Shown piece after piece: positions 1 through 8,071 of a DNA stretch of 64,000 bases. This stretch comes from Streptomyces sp. AA1529 (GTDB lineage: Bacteria; Actinomycetota; Actinomycetes; Streptomycetales; Streptomycetaceae), in assembly GCF_000280905.1 (NCBI RefSeq), contig NZ_ALAP01000092.1, positions 248,001 to 312,000 on the forward strand, read 5' to 3'. How positions within the stretch are numbered: position 1 is the stretch's first letter; each line of letters starts with the position of its first letter. The translations under genes and the position numbers were made by a program. Under the pieces are notes generated by a model. That model was not told the origin of the DNA. It made no database searches and saw only the letters and a program-made list of their open reading frames with translations.

Positions 1-1
1 C

Positions 2-46
2 GTCACGCGGTACCGCTCCTGGATCCGGTCCGTCGCGGGCGTCTGA
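2..46 (+). CDS. 3' end of an unidentified CDS (partial)
   Basis: The first bases read as an open plus-strand frame of 14 codons (VTRYRSWIRSVAGV) ending in TGA at 44-46. A strong hairpin follows at 69-112, as expected after a gene end. The rest lies outside the window, so no function can be assigned, and the frame could be chance. Confidence 0.35.
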   Translation, partial: VTRYRSWIRSVAGV

Positions 47-68
47 GCGGCCGGGACCGACCGGTGCG

Positions 69-112
69 GCCGCCGGTTCCCCGTGCCGGACCACGCGCGG
101 GGAACCGGCGGC
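69..112. terminator. Bidirectional terminator hairpin
   Basis: A 15-bp perfect stem (arms 69-83 and 98-112, core CCGGTTCCCCG/CGGGGAACCGG) with a 14-nt loop. It lies between the partial plus-strand gene and the minus-strand monooxygenase ending at 149, so it probably serves both. There is no U-tract, which is usual in Streptomyces. Confidence 0.6.
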
Positions 113-148
113 AGAGCACCCGGGGACGGAACACGGCGTCCGCTGCGG

Positions 149-1300
149 TCAGGGACGGCCCGCCGCGGGGGGACCGGCGGTCATCATGGAGACCAGAGCC
201 CCGGGGCTGTCCGGGCCGAAGAGCAGGTCGAGCCCGGCTGCGGACTCGGCGGCCCGCTCCGCGCTGCGCGGGAAGAGAGCCTCCTCGTAGACGGTGAGGG
301 CCTTCTCCCGGTCGCCGGGGTGGGCGGCGAGGGCCTGTGCGAGCTCGGCGCCGTCCAGCATCGCGAGGTTGGCTCCCTCGCCCGCGAACGGGGACATCAG
401 ATGGGCGGCGTCGCCCAGCAGCGTGACGCCCGGCACCCGCTCCCAGCTGTGGCCTACGGGCAGCGCGTGGATCCGGCGCGGGACCAGGCGGCCGTCGGCC
501 TCGGCGAGCAGCGCGCGCAGACTCGGGTGCCAGTCGGCGAAGCACTCCAGGACCGCCTCCTTGGCGGCCTGCGTGTCGGTGAAGTCGATGCTGTCGAGCC
601 AGGATTCACGGGCCCGCACGGCGACATACACGTGCAGGCTGCCGTCGGGCTCCCGGTGCGCGAGGAAAGCCCGGCCGTCCTCCGGCGCGAAGAACATCCC
701 CCCGCCCAGCAGCGCCGCCGCCGCGGGGTGGCGGACGTCGGCCTCGAACAGGTCGAGTTCGACGAAGGAGACACCGGTGTAGGCGGGCAGGGCGGGCGAG
801 AGCAGCCGGCGGACCCGCGACCAGGCGCCGTCGGCACCGACCAGCAGGTCCGTCGTGACGGCACCGCCGTCGGCGAACGTCACCTCGTGGCGGCCGTCGT
901 CCAGTGAACGGACGGTGTCGGCCTTGGCGTTCCAGCGGACGGTGCCCGCCGGCAGCGCGCCGAGCAGCAGGTCCCGCAGCCGGCCGCGGTCCACCTCGGG
1001 GCGGGCGCCGGTCCCGTCGTCCTCCTCGGCCAAGCGGAGGGCGGCGTCCTTGCCGACGATGCGCAGCTCCTGGCCGCCCGGATGGATGATGCGTTGGAAC
1101 CCGGCGGTCAGACCGGCTGCCTCCAGGGCGACCTGTCCGTTCTCCTCGTGGATGTCGAGCATGCCCCCCTGCGCGCGGGCGTGCGGAGAGGCGTCGAGAT
1201 CGAAGACGGCCGCCTCGATGCCGTGTACATGCAGGACGCGGGCGAGCACGAGTCCGCCGAGGCCGGCGCCGACGACGACTACGGGGTGATGCAGAGACAT
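149..1300 (-). CDS. FAD-dependent monooxygenase (TetX/PHBH-like)
   Basis: A 383-residue class A flavoprotein monooxygenase. Such enzymes use NAD(P)H and O2 to hydroxylate an aromatic or polyketide-like substrate. The N-terminal Rossmann motif GAGLGG (about residues 9-14) binds the FAD ADP moiety. A GADGAWSR segment near residue 155 is the DG motif, and GDAAHLMSPFAGEGAN near 295 is the GD motif contacting the FAD ribityl chain. The last two are typical of TetX-like members. ATG 1300 was chosen because GAGGTGA precedes it at good spacing. It lies 43 bp downstream of a TetR gene on the same strand, so it is probably in that operon and induced by the substrate or a related compound. The substrate cannot be read from sequence; drug inactivation and a biosynthetic hydroxylase are both possible. 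Confidence 0.85.
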   Translation of the reverse strand: MSLHHPVVVVGAGLGGLVLARVLHVHGIEAAVFDLDASPHARAQGGMLDIHEENGQVALEAAGLTAGFQRIIHPGGQELRIVGKDAALRLAEEDDGTGARPEVDRGRLRDLLLGALPAGTVRWNAKADTVRSLDDGRHEVTFADGGAVTTDLLVGADGAWSRVRRLLSPALPAYTGVSFVELDLFEADVRHPAAAALLGGGMFFAPEDGRAFLAHREPDGSLHVYVAVRARESWLDSIDFTDTQAAKEAVLECFADWHPSLRALLAEADGRLVPRRIHALPVGHSWERVPGVTLLGDAAHLMSPFAGEGANLAMLDGAELAQALAAHPGDREKALTVYEEALFPRSAERAAESAAGLDLLFGPDSPGALVSMMTAGPPAAGRP

Positions 1301-1343
1301 GGGAGTCACCTCACGGGTGGTGAGAACTGGGCCCCGGCCGGAG

Positions 1344-2039
1344 TCAGGCACGGGGAGTGTGGCGGATGCCGTCCAGAAGCACGCGGAAGGCCCATCCGAG
1401 CCGCTCCTCGGGAGTGCCGGTGAACAGCTCGGCGCCGAGAGCGGCGAGCCGCGGATGGGTGGTGCCCGAGATGTCGGCCAGTGCGGTACCGGCCGCCTGC
1501 GGCCATGCGGCTGCTCCGGCTCTCTCGGCCTCGTCCCGGGTGGCGTGCTCCGCGGCTGTGGCGGTGGCGGTCTGCAGCAGGAGATCGACTCCCCAGGCCG
1601 CCCGGTCGTCGGGGACGCCGCCCTCGTGGAGCAGCCTCAGCAGCGTCTCCAGCAGGGCGAGGTAGTGCGGCCCGGACGGCTGGACGGCGAGGGCGGCGCG
1701 GGCCAACTGCGGATGCGCGAAGAGGACGCGCGTGCAGGAGCCCAGGACGGCCACGGCGCGCTCCTGCCAGTCGCCGCCGGGCACGGCGGGATCGAGGTCG
1801 ACCTCGGCCAGCAGCCCGTCCAGCACGGCCGCGTGCAGTGCGGCGGTGTTGTGCACATAGACGTAGAGCGAGGCGGGCCCGGTGTCGAGCTCCCGCGCCA
1901 GCCGTCGCATCGTCACCCGCTGCAGGCCTTCGGCGCGCATCAGCGCGACGGCGGTGGCGACGATGCCCTCTCTGCTGAGAGCGGGCTTGGCGGGCCGCTC
2001 CCGGCGGCTGCGGGGCGCGGCGGAGTGCTGTGCGGTCAC
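1344..2039 (-). CDS. TetR-family transcriptional regulator (TetR_C-type)
   Basis: A 231-residue repressor with the usual N-terminal helix-turn-helix (about residues 20-65; ALSREGIVATAVALM, then GPASLYVYVHN as recognition helix). The C-terminal ligand-binding domain is like that of tetracycline-type TetR proteins. GTG 2039 is favoured over the in-frame GTG at 2045 because a TTGTTC-N17-CATACT promoter places the transcription start at or beside it, giving a leaderless message. Two palindromes sit inside that promoter, so the protein probably represses itself and the downstream monooxygenase. The inducer is unknown. Confidence 0.85.
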   Translation of the reverse strand: MTAQHSAAPRSRRERPAKPALSREGIVATAVALMRAEGLQRVTMRRLARELDTGPASLYVYVHNTAALHAAVLDGLLAEVDLDPAVPGGDWQERAVAVLGSCTRVLFAHPQLARAALAVQPSGPHYLALLETLLRLLHEGGVPDDRAAWGVDLLLQTATATAAEHATRDEAERAGAAAWPQAAGTALADISGTTHPRLAALGAELFTGTPEERLGWAFRVLLDGIRHTPRA

Positions 2040-2045
2040 TCCCAC

Positions 2046-2079
2046 AGTATGACGAACATGTTCGTCACGAACAAGTTCG
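2046..2079 (-). promoter_or_regulatory. TetR autoregulatory promoter with two operators
   Basis: Reading the minus strand, -35 TTGTTC (plus 2069-2074) and -10 CATACT (plus 2046-2051) are 17 bp apart. The -10 ends 6 nt before the GTG start at 2039. The spacer holds a 16-bp perfect palindrome GACGAACATGTTCGTC (2051-2066), and a related CGAACAAGTTCG (2068-2079) covers the -35. Repressor bound at either site would block RNA polymerase. Assigning the sites to the adjacent TetR is inference from position. Confidence 0.75.
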
Positions 2080-2255
2080 CCCCTCTGTCGCCGGGAACAG
2101 GCCGCCACGCGGCGCGGAGCCGACCGCCCGGTGGCATGTCGCTGCGGCCGGAGGGGGGAATCGGACATGCCCCCCGCACGGCCGCCCCGCCCCGATGGTC
2201 ACGGCACGGCGCCGCCCCGCGCGGGAGCCACCGCGCCCACCGCGACACGGCGCGC

Positions 2256-2915
2256 TCACGGCTCCGCGCGCCAGACGAGGGTGTAGCGCCAGAAGAGGCG
2301 GCGGCGCAGGTGCACGCCGGGCAGGATGCGGCGGGCCTCCCGGGCGATCTCGGCGAAATCCTGCTCCGGCGGGCGGGCCGGGGCCGTCATCGAGAGCGGA
2401 GGCGGCGCAGTGCGCCCCCTGTTGCGGCACCAGCCCGCGGCGACGTTCAGCGGAACCGAGGCTGCGCCGAGTGCGTGGTCGCCGGCGCTCCGCGCCCGGG
2501 CGCAGCCGACGACCACCAGCGTGCCCCCGGGCGCCAGCCGGCGGCGGAACGCGCGGAGTGCCTCGCCGAGCGGCAGGTGGTGGAGGACCGCGACGCAGGT
2601 GAGGACGTCGTACGGTCCGGCGGGAAGCCCGGCGGGTGCGTCCGCGACCGCGAAGGCCACCGGAGCCGCCGCGGGGGTCGCCGCCGCTGCCCGGGCGGTG
2701 AGCACCGGGTCGGCGTCGACGGCGTGCACCTCCCGGGCGCGCGTCGCCAGCAGCCTGGCCAGGTCGCCGCTGCCGGAACCGACGTCCAGGGCGCGGTCGA
2801 AGCGCCGGGGGATTCGGCGCAGGATCCAGCGGTGGTAGTGCGCGTTGTGGTCCCAGGGGTGCGCCGCGTTGAAGCGGTCCAGTGCGGCCAGGATCCGGTG
2901 CGGCAGGGGCGTCAT
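2256..2915 (-). CDS. Class I SAM-dependent methyltransferase
   Basis: A 219-residue protein with a Methyltransf_11/25-type fold. SAM motif I is LDVGSGSGDLARLL (about 43-56), an acidic loop HAVDAD ends strand beta2, and DVLTCVAVLHHLP (about 104-116) matches the post-motif II region typical of small-molecule methyltransferases. The short C-terminal part (RRLFWRYTLVWRAEP) is common in actinobacterial members annotated only as class I SAM methyltransferases. It stands alone between the TetR promoter and the MFS gene. ATG 2915 has only a weak ribosome-binding site. The acceptor is unknown. Confidence 0.8.
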   Translation of the reverse strand: MTPLPHRILAALDRFNAAHPWDHNAHYHRWILRRIPRRFDRALDVGSGSGDLARLLATRAREVHAVDADPVLTARAAAATPAAAPVAFAVADAPAGLPAGPYDVLTCVAVLHHLPLGEALRAFRRRLAPGGTLVVVGCARARSAGDHALGAASVPLNVAAGWCRNRGRTAPPPLSMTAPARPPEQDFAEIAREARRILPGVHLRRRLFWRYTLVWRAEP

Positions 2916-3096
2916 GGAGCAAGTCCACCACCTCGCCGGGCGGGTGGGCCCGGTCTCCGCCCGTCAGCGCGAGCGGGAGCGGGAGCGGGACCGAGGCCGG
3001 ATGCCGCGGCGGACCCGGGCCGGAGCCGGTGCCGGGTCCGGGGGTGCGGACGGCCTGCGGTGCGCCCCGTACCGGAGGGCGCACCGCGCCTGCGGC

Positions 3097-4548
3097 TCAG
3101 GCCGGCGCCGGCACCTGGTCCTTCGGGGTCTGCTCGCCTTCGTCCGCGCCCCCGGCCGCCCGCACCGCCGGGATGACGGCGGCGATCACGGCGGCGACGA
3201 GGGCGACTCCGCAGCCGATCAGCAGACCGGTACGGAATCCGGTCTCCGAGGCGAGTCGGTGGCCGCCCATGGTGATGGTCAACTGCGCGAGCACCACACC
3301 GATCACGGCCGAGCCGATGGTGGTGCCGAGTGAGCGCATCAGCGTGTTGAACCCGTTGGCGGCGGCCGTCTCGGAGAGCGGTACCGAACTCATGATGAGG
3401 GCGGGCATGGCACCGTAGGCGAGGCCGACCCCGCTGTTGATCACGATGCCGACGACCATCAGCCCCCAGGCGGAGTCCATCAGCGCCAGGGACAGTCCGT
3501 ACCCGGTGGAGATCACCAGGGCGCCGCAGACGAGGGCGAGTTTGGGACCACGCGCGTTGATCAGCTTCCCGCCGAGCGGCGAGACGATCATCATCATCAC
3601 GCCGCCCGGGGCCATCCACAAGCCGGTGGCCAGCATCGACTGCCCCAGGCCGTACCCGGTGATCTCGGGGAACTGCAGGAGCTGGGGCGCGATCAGCATG
3701 AAGGCGTACATGCCGACGCCGACCAGGATCGACGCGACGTTGGTGAGCAGCACCCGCGGCCGGGCGGTGGTGCGCAGGTCGATCAGTGGATCCCGGGTGC
3801 GCAGCTCCCAGACCCCCCAGGCGGCGAGGGCCGCTGCGGCGACGATGAACAGGCCCAGCGTGGTTCCCGAACTCCAGCCCCAGTCGGCACCCTTGGAGAT
3901 CGCCAGCAGCAGGCACACCAGGCCGACGGCGAGACCGAGTGCGCCGGGTGCGTCGAAGCGCTGCCCCTTGGCGCCGGCCGGGACATCCGGGACCAGGAAC
4001 CAGATCAGTGTGCCGATCAGCAGAGCGAGCACGGCCGAGCCCCAGAACAGGGCCCGCCAGTCGGCGTACTCGGCCACTGCCGCGGCGACCGGCAGCCCGA
4101 TGGCACCGCCGATCCCCATGGAGGCGCTGACCAGGGCGATGGAGCCGCTGAGTTTCTCGGCCGGCACCACGTCGCGCAGCAGCGCGATCCCCAGCGGCAC
4201 CATGCCCATGCCCATGCCCTGCAGTCCCCGGCCGACGATCATCGGGAGGACGGAGGAGGAGAGGGCGCACACCACCGAGCCGGCCACGAGCGGAACGGCG
4301 CAGATCAGCAGCATCCGGCGTTTGCCGATGAGATCGCCGAGGCGGCCGGAGACCGGCACGCACACGCCCGCGACCAGCAGCGTGACGGTGATCACCCATG
4401 CCGCGTCGCCGGGTGTGGTGTGCAGGATCCGCGGCAGTTCGGCGATGAGGGGGGTCACCAGGGTCTGCATGACCGCGGCGACGGTGCCGGCCAGCGCGAG
4501 CGTGGCGACGACGCCGCCAGTGCGGGAGGTCGGCTGGGGACCGTCCAT
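3097..4548 (-). CDS. MFS drug/metabolite exporter (DHA2-like)
   Basis: A 483-residue polytopic inner-membrane transporter. Signature A appears after the second helix as GRLGDLIGKRR (about 68-78), and the many hydrophobic segments fit a 12-14 helix proton antiporter of the EmrB/QacA group. The start ATG 4548 follows a good GGAG-type site. The gene diverges from a MarR regulator at 4732, and the 183-bp gap between them holds overlapping palindromes, the classic layout of an efflux pump controlled by its own MarR sensor. The substrate cannot be inferred. The C-terminus is short and charged. Confidence 0.88.
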   Translation of the reverse strand: MDGPQPTSRTGGVVATLALAGTVAAVMQTLVTPLIAELPRILHTTPGDAAWVITVTLLVAGVCVPVSGRLGDLIGKRRMLLICAVPLVAGSVVCALSSSVLPMIVGRGLQGMGMGMVPLGIALLRDVVPAEKLSGSIALVSASMGIGGAIGLPVAAAVAEYADWRALFWGSAVLALLIGTLIWFLVPDVPAGAKGQRFDAPGALGLAVGLVCLLLAISKGADWGWSSGTTLGLFIVAAAALAAWGVWELRTRDPLIDLRTTARPRVLLTNVASILVGVGMYAFMLIAPQLLQFPEITGYGLGQSMLATGLWMAPGGVMMMIVSPLGGKLINARGPKLALVCGALVISTGYGLSLALMDSAWGLMVVGIVINSGVGLAYGAMPALIMSSVPLSETAAANGFNTLMRSLGTTIGSAVIGVVLAQLTITMGGHRLASETGFRTGLLIGCGVALVAAVIAAVIPAVRAAGGADEGEQTPKDQVPAPA

Positions 4549-4611
4549 GACGGGACTCCTCTGCGGGTTCGGGGTTCCACCGGTACGGAGCGGTGGCGCA
4601 CGGTCGGATTG

Positions 4612-4639
4612 GATGTGCATCATACATATGATGTGCATC
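4612..4639. promoter_or_regulatory. Probable MarR operator between divergent genes
   Basis: Two copies of GATGTGCATC (4612-4621 and 4630-4639), each a GATG-TG-CATC dyad, lie 18 bp apart. They flank and overlap a third dyad, ATCATA-CA-TATGAT (4619-4632). The patch is AT-rich in a GC-rich genome and sits between the MFS and MarR starts, so it is a likely shared operator and promoter zone. The 18-bp spacing puts both dyads on nearly the same face of the helix. Confidence 0.6.
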
Positions 4640-4731
4640 AGCCATATCGCATGCGCCATGCACCCTGCGTGATACACAGGACCACTGGAGGCACGCTCGG
4701 CCGCCCGGCGCGCGGCCCCCGAGGGAGGCAC

Positions 4732-5187
4732 ATGGACGAGGCCACGCGCCAGGTCGAGTACGAGCAGATGCTGCTCAGCCGCTACCTCCACCTGCACAAG
4801 TCCAAGGGGCGGCGCAAGGACAGCACACTCGACCGCAGCGCCTACATCCTGCTCAGCCGGATCCGGATGCAGGGGCCGATGTCCATCGGCCAGCTCTGCG
4901 ACGCCTTCGGCCTCGACGCCTCCACCCTCAACCGACAGACGGCCGCCGCCGTGCGCGCCGGACTCCTGGAGCGCATCCCCGACCCGGACGGCGGCATGGC
5001 CCGCAAGTTCCGCACCACCGCCGAAGGCGAGCAGCGGCTGGACGAGGAGCGCGAAGGCACCGTGCGCAGCCTGGAGCGGATCATGGCCGACTGGGACGAC
5101 GCGGACATCGCCGCCTTCGCCGCCTACCTCAAACGCTTCAACACCGACATCGAACGCCTGGACGGCCGCCCCTGGCCCCGGCCGTAG
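4732..5187 (+). CDS. MarR-family transcriptional regulator
   Basis: A 151-residue winged-helix regulator. The helix-turn-helix spans roughly residues 45-75 (MSIGQLCDAFGLDASTLNRQ) and the wing follows at about 80-95 (PDPDGGMARKFRTT). Flanking helices form the dimer interface. ATG 4732 is preceded by GAGGGAGG. It is divergent from an MFS exporter and probably represses it until a small ligand binds. A hairpin at 5213-5232 lies just after the stop. Confidence 0.88.
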   Translation: MDEATRQVEYEQMLLSRYLHLHKSKGRRKDSTLDRSAYILLSRIRMQGPMSIGQLCDAFGLDASTLNRQTAAAVRAGLLERIPDPDGGMARKFRTTAEGEQRLDEEREGTVRSLERIMADWDDADIAAFAAYLKRFNTDIERLDGRPWPRP

Positions 5188-5633
5188 CGCGGCCGCGCAC
5201 GCGGCGCACCACCCGCCCGGGGCACCGGGCGGCACCGGCATCCGACCCTGGCCGTACCGAGGTGTCCGCCTGCGGTCCGCCCGGCGGCAGTGCCGTACGG
5301 CCGTGGGACCGGGGGGAGTTCGTCCTGCGGCCGGACTCCGGGGGCAGGACACCCGGAAGCATCGGCAGGGTCGGCCCGGACATCTTCCAGGAACCCGGGC
5401 ACCCGGCATCATCATGTCCGCTGAACATCTCCCGGCCGCGTCCCCGACGGCGCAGGAGCGGTGCCCACGCGACGACGGTCCGGGGGGGGGCACGGTGCCG
5501 GGTGTCCCGGTGTGGGCTCGCCGTGCCGCGGTCGCCGTGGTGTGGGTCGCGCTCCCCTCGGGACGGCTCCCGGCGGCGCGGCGGAACGGTTCCCGGCGCT
5601 CCGGGCAGCCCCGGGACCGCATCCGGTTCGGCG
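5188..5633. other. 446-bp non-coding gap with a G9 run
   Basis: No frame here shows coding character. It holds the MarR terminator (5213-5232) and a run of nine G at 5482-5490, prone to slippage and to sequencing error. I see no RNA gene. Confidence 0.5.
5213..5232 (+). terminator. Terminator hairpin after MarR gene
   Basis: CCGCCCGG-GGCA-CCGGGCGG, an 8-bp perfect GC stem with a tetraloop 25 bp after the MarR stop codon. Confidence 0.5.
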
Positions 5634-5840
5634 CTATGCGACCGGGGGTTCGGAATCCGCCGGCTCCCGCGGCGGGTGGGGCGCGGGCTCCTGCTTCAGG
5701 GCCCGCGCCTCGCTCCGGAGGATCCGCAGGGACGTGCCGAGTGAACGCGCGGCGCCCGGCAGCCGTTTGGATCCGAAGACGAGCATCGCCACGAGTACCA
5801 CGACCATCAGGTGCCACGGCTCCAGACCGTTGCGCAGCAT
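5634..5840 (-). CDS. TatA/TatE-type twin-arginine translocase component
   Basis: A 68-residue single-span membrane protein. A hydrophobic segment (HLMVVVLVAMLVFG) leads into the TatA hinge FGSKRLP and an amphipathic helix (GAARSLGTSLRILRSEARALKQE), followed by a polar Pro-rich tail. This is the TatA/E plan; the family forms the pore of the Sec-independent exporter. The second in-frame ATG (5840) is preferred because GGAGG precedes it; the ATG at 5855 has a weaker site. No tatB or tatC is nearby, so this is probably an extra TatA paralogue. It diverges from the LCP gene. Confidence 0.8.
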   Translation of the reverse strand: MLRNGLEPWHLMVVVLVAMLVFGSKRLPGAARSLGTSLRILRSEARALKQEPAPHPPREPADSEPPVA

Positions 5841-5949
5841 CCGCCCCGCCTCCATCCTTCGTCACTTGCTACATTGCGCAACTGTACAACCCTGGAAGCG
5901 GTGCGGCCGTCTTCGCTGTCACAGAACGCCGCACGGACGAGGAGCGCGC

Positions 5950-7464
5950 ATGTCGGACCGCCACGCGGGGAAGCCCGCGCACCACAACGGAGGCCGGACG
6001 GACCGCCGTCGGCGGCGCACCGGCAGAGCCCGGACGGCCGGACTGCTGACGCTCTCGCTGCTGGTACTGGCCGCCGCCGGAACCGGCTGGTTCCTGCTGC
6101 GGCTGAACAGCAACATCTCCACGTTCGATACGGACGGGCTGAGCAGGGAACGCCCGGCGGCCGGGGCCGGCGGCCAGAACGTCCTGGTGATCGGCTCGGA
6201 CGCGCGCACCGACGGGAACGACCGGCTGGGCGGGGGCCGCAAGGACGACACGGGGCGCTCCGACACCGCGTTCCTGCTGCACGTCTTCCGGGACAGCGAG
6301 CACGCGGTGGCCGTCTCCTTCCCCCGGGACACGCTGGTGGAGATCCCCCCGTGCAAACTGCCCGACGGCAGCTGGACAGCGGCCCGCCGCAACACCATGT
6401 TCAACGCGGCGTTCTCCGTCGGAGGCAGCCGCGAGGGCAACCCGGCCTGCACCCAGAACACGGTCGAGAAGCTGACCGGGCTGCGCGTGGACCACACCGT
6501 CGTCGTCGACTTCCAGGGGTTCTCCGCGATGACCGAGGCGGTCGGCGGGGTGCCGGTGTGCGTGCCCGAAGACCTCTACCAGGGCGATCTGAACCCCAAC
6601 CGGGGCTCCCGCGGCGCACGCGTCTTCCGGGCCGGCGAGCAGACCGTGTCCGGGCAGCGGGCCCTGGACTACGTCCGCATCCGGCACGGGATAGGCGACG
6701 GCTCCGACATCGGCCGGATCAAACGCCAGCAGGCATTCGTCGGCTCGCTGGTCAAGAAGATCAAGGAGAAGGGATTCGGCCCCACGACCCTGCTGCCGCT
6801 CGCCGACGCCGCCACCGAGTCCCTGACCGTGGACGAGGGCCTGGGAACCGCAAAGAAGATGGTCGACTTCGCGATGTCCCTCAAGGACATCGACCTGGAG
6901 AACACCGAGTTCGTCACCATCCCCTGGCGCTACCAGGGCAACCGCGTCGCCGTCCGCCACCCCCAGGCCGAAAGGCTGTGGGCTGATCTGAGGGCCGACC
7001 GGCCCCGGAAGGGGAGCGGCGCTCCCGAAGCGTCCCACGGGCCCGGCACGCCGAGTCCGTCGGCTCCGGCACCCCGGACGCCGGTCTCCGGCACCGGTAT
7101 CAGCGTCTCCGTCCGCAACGGCACCACCACCCCCGGGCTGGCGGCTGCCGCCGCCGCGGAGCTGCGCGCCCACCACTTCACCGTGACCGGCGTCGGCAAC
7201 GCGGAGGAGCGCGACCGCACCACCACCGTGCTCACCTACGGCCCCGGCGCCCGGTCGGACGCCGCGAAGCTCGCGCGGGTCCTTCCCGGTGCCCGCCTGG
7301 AGCCCGGTGATCCGCCCGGGCTGCGCGTGACGCTCGGCGCCGACTACCGGCCCCCGTCCTCGTCCGGCACCCCGGACCCGGACCCCGGGTCCGGGCGGGG
7401 CGAAGCGGAGGAGACCGGCCGCTCGGCCGCCGACGACCCCTGCTCCGACCTCTCCTACGGCTGA
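5950..7464 (+). CDS. LCP-family cell-wall glycopolymer ligase with LytR_C domain
   Basis: A 504-residue membrane-anchored protein. A basic cytoplasmic tail (1-29) precedes one transmembrane helix (about 30-51). The LCP domain (about 75-340) contains the conserved GSDAR, a SFPRDT strand and the Arg-rich GSDIGRIKRQQ that binds lipid pyrophosphate. After a Pro/Ser linker, a LytR_C domain begins near residue 378 (ISVSVRNGTTTPG). LCP enzymes move polyprenyl-linked glycopolymers onto peptidoglycan; the two-domain form is typical of Actinobacteria. ATG 5950 follows GACGAGGAGCG. It stands alone, divergent from tatA. The glycopolymer handled is unknown. Confidence 0.9.
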   Translation: MSDRHAGKPAHHNGGRTDRRRRRTGRARTAGLLTLSLLVLAAAGTGWFLLRLNSNISTFDTDGLSRERPAAGAGGQNVLVIGSDARTDGNDRLGGGRKDDTGRSDTAFLLHVFRDSEHAVAVSFPRDTLVEIPPCKLPDGSWTAARRNTMFNAAFSVGGSREGNPACTQNTVEKLTGLRVDHTVVVDFQGFSAMTEAVGGVPVCVPEDLYQGDLNPNRGSRGARVFRAGEQTVSGQRALDYVRIRHGIGDGSDIGRIKRQQAFVGSLVKKIKEKGFGPTTLLPLADAATESLTVDEGLGTAKKMVDFAMSLKDIDLENTEFVTIPWRYQGNRVAVRHPQAERLWADLRADRPRKGSGAPEASHGPGTPSPSAPAPRTPVSGTGISVSVRNGTTTPGLAAAAAAELRAHHFTVTGVGNAEERDRTTTVLTYGPGARSDAAKLARVLPGARLEPGDPPGLRVTLGADYRPPSSSGTPDPDPGSGRGEAEETGRSAADDPCSDLSYG

Positions 7465-7599
7465 ACCGCCCCGGCCGGCGGATCCGCGCCGGGGAACCGG
7501 CACCGGGGCCCGGCGCGGCCGGGCGAGTCGCTCCCGGCCGGGAAACTCCGCGGGCCGGGGCGGGACTCCGGCGGCCGCGGGGAACTAGGCTGCGGTCGC

Positions 7600-8034
7600 A
7601 TGCTGTTCCGTGAGCCGAGACCAGGACGACCGGTGGACGGCACCACGAAGGTCGCACGGTGGCTGCTGGTGCTCTTCCTCGCACCGGTCTGCTGGGGCCT
7701 GTTCCAGCTGGCCGGAGCCCTGCCCTCCGCGCAGACGCCGAGATGCCCGGGCACCGTCCTGGACGAGGACGGCGAGGAACTCCCGCAGACGCAGCTGCGT
7801 CCCGGGCAGACCTGCCACACCCAGGACGGGCTGCGTCCGACGGGCAGCAGGACGTTCGAGGAGGCCGAGAACCTGCGAGCACAGAAGCAGCGGGAACTGC
7901 TCGCGGAGGGCGCGCTGTTCACCTTCTACGGAGCAGGCGGACTGGCGCTGGTACTCGGCCGCCTCGGACCCCCCTGGCGCCGGCCGGAGAGGGGGCAGCA
8001 CACCCGGTCCGAGACCGACGGCGACACGGGCTGA
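7600..8034 (+). CDS. Small hypothetical membrane protein
   Basis: A 144-residue protein with two hydrophobic segments (about 18-38 and 105-120). The extracytoplasmic part between them has two Cys (in PRCPG and QTCHT), and the C-terminus is polar. I recognise no family. Third-position GC is high, supporting real coding. No ribosome-binding site precedes ATG 7600, but TAGGCT at 7586-7591 is a good Streptomyces -10 that would start transcription at or next to the ATG, so the message is probably leaderless. Confidence 0.65.
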   Translation: MLFREPRPGRPVDGTTKVARWLLVLFLAPVCWGLFQLAGALPSAQTPRCPGTVLDEDGEELPQTQLRPGQTCHTQDGLRPTGSRTFEEAENLRAQKQRELLAEGALFTFYGAGGLALVLGRLGPPWRRPERGQHTRSETDGDTG

Positions 8035-8071
8035 ACCGTCCGGCGGCGCCGATGCCCGGGAGGCGTCCGCG

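Noticed and set aside
3097-5865. A single 922-residue protein including the MFS gene
   Set aside because: The upstream part is antisense to the MarR gene and has no coding character. The transporter begins at ATG 4548.
5461-7464. Longer N-terminal extension of the LCP gene
   Set aside because: The 163-codon extension lacks coding character and crosses the tatA gene. The ATG at 5950 has a good site and leads directly to the basic tail and helix.
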